Assembly (NCBI GenBank): GCA_963920525.1
Contig: OY986439.1
Coordinates: forward strand, 20,408,819-20,472,818
Direction: 5' to 3'
Source of the DNA: Dichetophora obliterata
Taxonomy: Eukaryota > Arthropoda > Insecta > Diptera > Sciomyzidae
DNA: 64,000 nt
The position numbers and the translations under genes are program-made. The notes under the pieces were generated by a model. That model had not been told where the DNA came from, searched no databases, and saw nothing but the letters and a program-made list of their open reading frames with translations. This document shows positions 57,361 through 64,000 of the stretch, piece after piece (within the stretch, counting starts at the first letter, position 1; each line of letters opens with the position of its first letter).

Positions 57361-57398
57361 GCACAAATGCAGTTAGTCCGCATTGTTGCTTGTGCTTC

Positions 57399-57432
<34 letters not shown>

Positions 57433-57433
57433 G
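57399..57433 (+). repeat. TTG trinucleotide microsatellite
   Basis: A pure run of about 12 TTG units followed by mixed CTG/TTG. It opens a Val-rich 114-codon frame (57,367-57,711), probably by chance. Confidence 0.9.
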
Positions 57434-59432
57434 CTATTGTTGTTATGGCAACTTTTTATTGCCGTTGCTCTAATAAATTTAATTACACTTTTACAAGATT
57501 TACTTGCGCCACGGCTGGCTTTGGCTTAAACGGATGCTGTCGCTGCTGTTTGTTGCTTGTTACTGCAGCTCGCATTGCAAACCATCACGATGTTTGCCAA
57601 TGTTTGCTTTATAGCCAACAATTAAATGTGGCCAGATTAATAAATGTGTTGTGTGTTGTTTTTTTTCTATTGAAAACATGCCACCAGCTGGGGCTACCAT
57701 GTTGCTTTTAATGTAATTTGTTGGTTGCTGTGGTTGTTTTGTTGATTAGTTAAATTCGTTTTTGTATTTGGCATTAAAGCAATTTGCAAGTTTTCTTTTT
57801 GTGTGTAACAATTCTTTTGTTTTAGTGTAGTAGGCAGTTATGGCTTTGAGATATTTTAGAAATTTTTCTAATTTTTGTAGAAAAAGGTTGTTCAATTTGT
57901 CAAATTTGCTGTTTGTTTTGTGAAAAGTTTTGTAAAGTATACTAATATTTTGGTTTGATATTTCTAACATCACAGAAGTTACAATTTGACTTCAATTTTC
58001 ACTACTTTTAATACAAAAAGTGGATGTTTGCTTCATTTTTCAGTTATTGTATCTTATTATGTTTTTGTTGCCCCTAACATCTTATTTTTCAGCGTAACTT
58101 TTTTGACAAAATTTGTTGTTATGCATTGCAACTATTAAATGTCACTTAAAAGCAATAAAAATTTTTCATTCAAGATCACAAAAATAAGCTCTAATTAATG
58201 ATTTAAGAGATAAGTTTGAGTTCGGTTTAGATTTAGTAAATGATTTTGTTTCGGCTCCATATTTTTTTTTTTTTTTTTTAGTTAGCTATGAAAAGTAATA
58301 AAAGCTGGATTTATTAAAATTCTCTCACCATTTTGTTGCAAAAAACATTGGTTTGCTTGAGTTTGGTTCAGTATCAAGTTCTAGAAAGTTAATCAACTTT
58401 TGTTTGATGATGTGAGTTGTGCCAACTCCTGGATAAAGTTTAGTTCAGCTTTTTGCTCATTCTAGTTGCAAAAGCTATTGGTTTTCAAGTTTTTGTAGAA
58501 ATAATACTCTTTTTTTTACTTTTTGCTATTTTCATCATATAATTCAGCGGAACTTTTTCTGATTAGTTTGCTGGTAGACATTGTTGTTATTCACTTTTAT
58601 TTAAAATTGATGAGCTATTATCATTTATGACTTCAAAAAGTCTTTTAATAAACTTTACTCTAAGTTTTAAGTAGTCAGCTAGATGTGTTATCAGCATCCA
58701 TGGACAATATTTTTTTCATTATAAGAGATGTTTTTTTTGGATGGAAGAATTTAGTGATTTATGTTTTAATTTTTATCTTATTTAAAATTGACGAAAAAAT
58801 TTTTAAAAACAAAAATGGGCAAATTTTTATCACAGTGTTTTTGATGCTTTTTTAAATTTTTGTTTTTTTTTTTATTAAACGTTGGTTATATCATATAATT
58901 CAGCATTACTTTTTCGGCAAAGCTGAATCGCTTTATTTAACAACAAATTGAACTCTACCCTTCAATTCTTAAAAACATGCTTAATCAACACGTGCATTGA
59001 GTTCTAAAAACCTAAAACATTTAGGGTATTCACAAGGTGTGCTATTTTTTACTTTTTACAGATTGCTACATAGGCTTAGAAAGAAAATTTCTTTCTAACC
59101 TTTCAAATCTTCAGTAGTTTTTGTTTTTTAAATTTTTATTGAATGTTTGACATTAGAAACAACTGTCAAAAAACGCGCCTGCTTTGTTGATAATCCAAAT
59201 GCCAAAAAAAAATAGCAGATCATATATCATACATGTTTTCGTATTGTTGTAGATGATCTTTGTAAATGTTGGCTACAACAATTTGTTGCAGCTTAAATGT
59301 GAATCAACAATAAACTCAGAAACAATTACAACGCCAAAAGCATGAACTTAAGATGGAACTTAAGATGCAAATGTCAACAAGTTAAAAAAGAATATATAAA
59401 GTGATCATGAGAGGTACGAAAGGCTCCAAATG
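57434..59432. other. AT-rich non-coding stretch with one MITE-like end
   Basis: AGGGTATTCACAA at 59,023-59,035 matches the end of the 16,581-17,007 MITE; no partner is found. T-rich runs occur near 58,262 and 58,860. No gene. Confidence 0.45.
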
Positions 59433-59640
59433 TAAATACCGATCGTTTTATGCGATCGCGAATGTATATTTTTCAAACAAAAAAAAGTCTAAGCATTAAG
59501 ATAATAGAGCATGTTTTCATGATAAATATGCAGGAAAGAGTTAAACGATCATTTAATGCGATCGTCTGCGTATATTTTCTAAACTTTAATAAAAGCCTTT
59601 CAATTCAATATATTTGCAAAAGGTTTCTTTCTGCATATCT
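59433..59640. repeat. Diverged tandem duplication with CGATC motifs
   Basis: CGATCGTTTTATGCGATCGC, then ATGTATATTTTTCAAAC at about 59,440-59,480, recurs about 107 bp later as CGATCATTTAATGCGATCGT, then CGTATATTTTCTAAAC. Confidence 0.7.
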
Positions 59641-60265
59641 ATTTTTTTTTTACTAAATATTTTGCAGAAATTACATATAGCTCGCTATTAACACGATCAC
59701 TTTTCATTAGATGCTGACAGCAACCATAAGCAGCAACATTCTAAATAACTTTGTATGCGCATACGATAGCGTTGATGTAAGATTTCAGCTAATCTTCACG
59801 ATCAGTTGTTGCTCTGTGCGATCATTTCACAGCAAGCTGCTGCACAGTGGTACAATACACTACTGCTATAGCCAAATTGAGTTAATGGTTGAAGAATTTC
59901 GAATAGCGGAACTATTTTTTGTAATTAAATGTTCGTAAGTAATTTTTTTATCAGTAGTTTTAATTTCCAATTTTTTGCAGTTATTATTTAAAAGTAAATT
60001 TGCACTAAAACTAAGTATTTCAAGTCCAAAAAATTAAAGCTAGCGGAGCAAGTTTTATTGAAATATTTATTTTTGAAATTTATTTTAACAATTTTATATG
60101 CCAAATTGAATTACCTTTCAATGCATCTATTATTAAAATATATTTTTATTAAAAATTACACTTTTTCAGAAAAAGAATACATGCATATTTTTTACATAAA
60201 AAGAATCAACTTAACGAAACAAATTGTTAAAAAATGCTTTTAATTATCCGAGTAAAAATAGAAAC
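59641..60265. other. Non-coding sequence
   Basis: More CGATC sites (59,694, 59,799, 59,819) appear up to about 59,825, then very AT-rich DNA. The 75-codon frame at 59,711 and the 61-codon frame at 60,058 have no signature. Confidence 0.4.
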
Positions 60266-60835
60266 TTTTAAGCTAAGGCAAAACAGCGGCCGAACAAGGC
60301 TTACTTCTAAATATTTTTCTCGACCGTACAAGGGCCAAACAGCGGCCGCACCGTTGTGAAATAATCTCGGCTGTACAGCGAACTTAAGACAGTGGTCTGA
60401 CATTGAATATTCTTCAATGAGAAGCTTTTCAATGAAAATTGGAACGGAAATAAATTAAAGGTATAAAAAAATATTACACATTTTTTTTTTTTGATATATT
60501 TTCAGTATTTAATTAATATTTTTTCATTACCATTCATTATTTGTAGATGTTTAAGAAAATTTATTAAAAATAAAGATATTTCAAATCCAAACTAATCGGT
60601 TTAAAACGCATAAATCAATGTTAAATACAGATAGATATACAAAGTTAAAATACATTAACTTACATTATACTCATCGAAACAATATGTACATAGTTTTTTT
60701 TAAAGATTTAACAAAGGCCTTGTAAGGCCATTGTTTGACCCAACTTTTAGTCGCTAGGCTGTTTAGATTATTTTGGGCCATATTCGACCCTTGTTCGGAC
60801 CATGTTCAACCGCTATTCAACGACTAAAATTTTTC
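60266..60835. mobile_element. Foldback-like element, both ends present
   Basis: The left end (60,280-60,400) contains CAGCGGCCGAACAAGG, CTCGACCGTACAAGGG and CAGCGGCCGC; the right end (60,718-60,825) contains GGCCATTGTTTGACCC, CCCTTGTTCGGACC and CGCTATTCAACGAC in inverted sense. The AT-rich middle is non-coding. It is the most complete example besides 4,602-4,975. Confidence 0.65.
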
Positions 60836-61380
60836 ACGGGTAGGCAAAGAATGCGTGTTAATTTTTTAAGTTTAAAAAAATGCTTTAAATTCGCCAAAGA
60901 ATAGTGTAAATTTTTTAAAATTTTCTGAGCCGTATTTGGAATTTTTAATTTGTACAAGTTTTTTTGGAAAATTTTAAGAAAATATATTGGTAAAAAGCGA
61001 ACGTAGTTTTTGGCTTATTCAAACTGTTTTTTGTTTCATGAAATTTTGTTGTAAAGTTGATCCCTTTGAAGTAAAAAATCACACAAAACTTTTCTTAAAA
61101 AAAGAAGGAATTCTTATCGAAATACGGCTAAACACATCAAAAATAGCTCCAATACGATAATTTAAAAAAAGAAATATATTCTTCCAGCTCAAATTTTGCT
61201 GGCCTTTACGCTAAATTTTGACTTGAAAAACATTTTAGTAAATATTAAATTTTCAATACAAATTGTGAAAAATGTGATATCAAATCGAAAATCCGTCTAG
61301 ACAAAATGATAGATATTTCAATAAAGATTATTAAAAAAAATTATTACCAATAGGTCAGATTCTAAAAGGAGGAAATTTAA
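60836..61380. other. AT-rich sequence without identified features
   Basis: No gene, repeat end or RNA is recognised here. Confidence 0.5.
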
Positions 61381-62407
61381 TTTGGGTGAAACAGTGAGAT
61401 AATGAACCCACTGTGTGCCGGTTGATCGACGTTAAAAGAGAGAAAGAGAGAAAGAGAAGCATAGATGGCTAGGCAAGCAACGTCCTTGAATTCACCCGCT
61501 GATCGCAGTGGGCTGTGATTGTACTTTTTTGTTGCTGTTGTTACTGTTGTTGTTTTCTTAGATGCACCTGCGGCACGTTTTGTTCGAGTCTCGCTTGAGC
61601 AAAGTAAAAAATTCAAAAATATTTCCGCACGATCGGTGAATAAAAAATAGAAAAAAAACCAATAATTATGCAATTGTTCTGAAGTTGTTGTTGTTGCATA
61701 CAGTTACCACAAGACGTGCAGTCGTTCGAACAGACGAACGAACATACTTATAAACGGATTGACAGTGGAACTGGGGACACAACTGCGTTGGCGATCGGCA
61801 GCAGCAGGGTACAACAACATAATTCGGCGTAGCGGTTTTGTTGTTTTTGTTGTCGTTGTTTTTGTAGTTGTTTCAAATAAACCTTATCCACGAGATGCGC
61901 TTCGATCTAAAAGCCACATTTTAGACATGCTGCGATCAGCAGCAGCAAAGCGATCAGCAACAATAAAACGCTGTTGCAGTTGGCAACACAAGATATGCAA
62001 TTGCAACATGCTGCGCGACAGTGCTGCCATCTGCTGTCAAATGTCAAGGTGACTGCATGAGCACAAAACGATAAAAACAAAAAGCTCACGCCAACAACAA
62101 AGTCAAAACAAAAACAAAACCAACAACAAGCCTGTAGGAATAGGAAAACACAAAAAAATTAAAAACACAATCATGCAAAAAAAAACCTTAATATTTTTCT
62201 GTGGGGCTTAAACATTGTAGAGTTGCCAACAAAATGCAAAAAAAAAACGAGAAGACCAAAACAATGCAGCATTTAACGTTTTAAGCAGCAGCACGCGCGA
62301 TCGAGCGATCGCACAAATGCACACAAAATAAAGTACAAAATAAAAAGTATACACAAAAGATGCAGCGAATTTAAGATAAGACAGATGATGTAAAAACGAT
62401 CAGCAGC
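61381..62407 (+). promoter_or_regulatory. Candidate promoter and 5' UTR region
   Basis: Composition changes from very AT-rich to mixed. There is a GAGA-like run (AAAGAGAGAAAGAGAAG near 61,436), TTG/CAG triplets, and repeated GCGATCAGCA/GCGATCGGCA motifs (61,786; 61,930; 61,949; related at 62,396). No transposon is recognised. The position just upstream of the Gly-rich ATG frame fits a 5' region. The frame 61,759-62,052 is of unknown significance. Confidence 0.35.
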
Positions 62408-63730
62408 ATGAAGAGGAGGGGAGGAGGTGGTGGTGGAAAAGGCGGCGGCGGCGGTAGAGAAGGTGTAGGTAAGTGACCAAGAGTAGCTTATTGTATATGT
62501 GCCACTAGGGTAAATGGCAACAATAACAACAATAACATCTTCGAGTTACAGCAACCCACTTAAATGCATTTAATATGCAACCAAAATGCGGAAGATTAAA
62601 TATTTTCAGTGTTGTTGTTTTTGGTGATCTTCTCACATTTTGGCGCGTGTGTTTGCGCAGTGAGCGCACCTGTGCGCACCAGCACAACAACAACAGCAAC
62701 AACAATGAAGTATAACAACAATAAAAAACTTTACACAACAACAACAAACAGTCACAATGCCAACACTTGCTCGAACGCTTAACCGATCGCTTACCTGATC
62801 GTTTTCCTCTTACCTACACTCGGTGGCATTCGAGTGATTTACGTGATCTTAAGGAATTTTTTAATGATTCTGGTAACGCATAGCCATTCGGTTACCCATC
62901 GGTAACCATGCCATACAAAGATGATACTCATTGATCGGGTGTTGCAACGATCTGCACTTCAACTGCTGCTGCTGCTGTTGCTGCTTTTGCTTGGTGTTGA
63001 GTGCAATCTTTTGTAATATGTATTCTTTTACGTTCTTCTGTCTTTTTTTTCGCCATCTTTTCTTATTACTTTATGAGTGAATTTATGAAATTATATAACT
63101 TTGCTGATAGCTGTTCGAGCAATGATATATGGACAGCATGCCGCTCTTGATCGTGCATTCATTTTCGTAACAAGATCAAGTGAGAAGATGGTAGCTAAGA
63201 TCATGCGGAAGGTGCAAGAATCCTTTTTCAAGCGGTCACGTTGCAACGTTTATAGTATATGCACATAAGTGCGCTTTCTTGGCATGTTTTTTTCCAAATT
63301 TATGGCATTTAATGAATTTGTGCTGATTGTTAAACGGCTTAATTGTGATGATTGCAAGATCAGCAGTTGTGAAAAAGTATCTCTTCAAAGCAAGAGATAA
63401 TAATCCGCATAGCTTAGCTTAAGTGTGAGTTCAAGATATTCGCAAAAATTGAACATTCCCACGATCTGATCTGATCTGATCCGATCTCGAAGCTTCATGT
63501 TCAGTAAGCTTTAGTTTTAGGCAATTAAAACTTTTTATGGCTAATTGTAAGAAGTAGACACAACAATTAATGAGAAAAGTCTATAAAAAATATTTATAGA
63601 ATAGCAGCAATTTTGTTCTTCGCAATTCGCTCGTGATCAAGCTGTTAGACGTTTACTACAGTTCAGTTTTACGATTATTCTCGATCTTATGTTGCTTTTT
63701 ACGAGAACTGAGTATCTGTTATAGATCAAG
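62290..63730. promoter_or_regulatory. GATC-rich stretch, possible enhancer
   Basis: About twenty GATC sites were counted by eye in 1.4 kb, many as CGATC or GATCAAG, and a short tandem run CTGATCTGATCTGATCCG lies near 63,465. That is several times what AT-rich DNA should give. The same motif is frequent at 59.4-59.8 kb, 61.8-62.0 kb and in the first 130 bp. No known factor is assigned. Confidence 0.35.
62408..62468 (+). CDS. Possible first coding exon, Gly-rich N-terminus with splice donor
   Basis: ATG at 62,408 opens Met-Lys-Arg-Arg, then two Gly runs separated by Lys, then Arg-Glu-Gly-Val, and reaches GTGTAG|GTAAGTGA, a strong splice donor with GT at 62,469. The exon would end in phase 1; read past the donor it stops at TGA within three codons. 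GC content is far above the surroundings. A low-complexity GGN repeat with a chance donor is the alternative. No function can be assigned. Confidence 0.3.
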
Positions 63731-64000
63731 ACAATAATATGATTAGAGATAACCTATCAAAAATATCGTTAATGCTCTCTAATAAACTGACAACATCGTT
63801 TAGAAATAACTGAGGTGCTTAGATACAAAAAAGGTCAAGTTCACTTTTTACTGTTTTGACATAAATATGACCATCTAACACAAAAAAAAACAGGTAAATT
63901 GTAATATATAGAAAAAAAAAACAGAGTGATACTTGTTAGATAATTATATAATATGCAAATTTATGCAAATTTGTTATTGTGTAAAAATTATTTGACTTAG
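63731..64000. other. AT-rich window end
   Basis: No feature is recognised here. Confidence 0.5.

Noticed and set aside
62785..62805. Minus-strand ratchet-like CAG|GTAAGC near 62,790
   Set aside because: No pyrimidine tract precedes it on the minus strand.

Overview
This is a eukaryotic, AT-rich, almost entirely non-coding window. Everything in it fits a higher (brachyceran, perhaps calyptrate) fly: long AT-rich introns or intergenic DNA, CAG/TTG trinucleotide runs, DD41D mariner elements, hAT and piggyBac-type MITEs, and an APE-type non-LTR retrotransposon. The organism call is an inference. No host protein-coding exon could be identified with confidence, and most open frames are chance frames in repeats.

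Host-gene signals are sparse, and the best ones lie on the + strand. There is a possible 5' non-coding exon ending in a strong splice donor (about 6,574-6,759). There is a textbook zero-length exon (recursive splice site, or ratchet point) at 38,136/38,137, made of a CTAAT branch site, a long pyrimidine tract, TTTGCAG, and an immediate GTAAGC donor. A second possible first exon opens with ATG, runs through glycine codons and ends in a strong donor at 62,468. Together they suggest that much of the window is one very long intron, or the 5' region of a large gene with several promoters. A cluster of NRF-1/Erect-wing type palindromes (42.1-43.0 kb) and a GATC-rich stretch (62.3-63.7 kb) may be regulatory.

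The rest is layered mobile DNA. 0.6-5.4 kb: a possible old hAT unit enclosing a palindromic TTAA element, a TA-flanked MITE with a tRNA-like segment, a long AT palindrome and a foldback-like element. 6.9-12.4 kb: a piggyBac-like MITE, nested MITEs, and foldback-like ends. 13.1-15.6 kb: two copies of an unrecognised 1.3 kb non-coding element ('X'). 16.6-25.3 kb: MITEs, a minisatellite, two abutting hAT-type elements sharing the same 8-bp target duplication three times, and a tandem duplication. 28.7-32.9 kb: a 5'-truncated non-LTR insertion, then an internally deleted APE-type non-LTR element whose ORF1 is interrupted by a further copy of X. 33.7-36.9 kb: a MITE and a DD41D mariner with a single in-frame stop. 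39.0-41.3 kb: a satellite-like array. 43.7-52.9 kb: foldback-like ends, MITEs and a second DD41D mariner. 55.2-56.9 kb: a hAT remnant and two 12-bp minisatellites. 60.3-60.8 kb: a foldback-like element with both ends.

The most notable items are element X (three copies, 14-bp target duplications in two, hairpins that covary between copies), the recursive splice site, the hAT chain, and the dispersed foldback-like family built from units of the CGGCCGAACA type. All identities and boundaries were read by eye; no alignment or database search was run.
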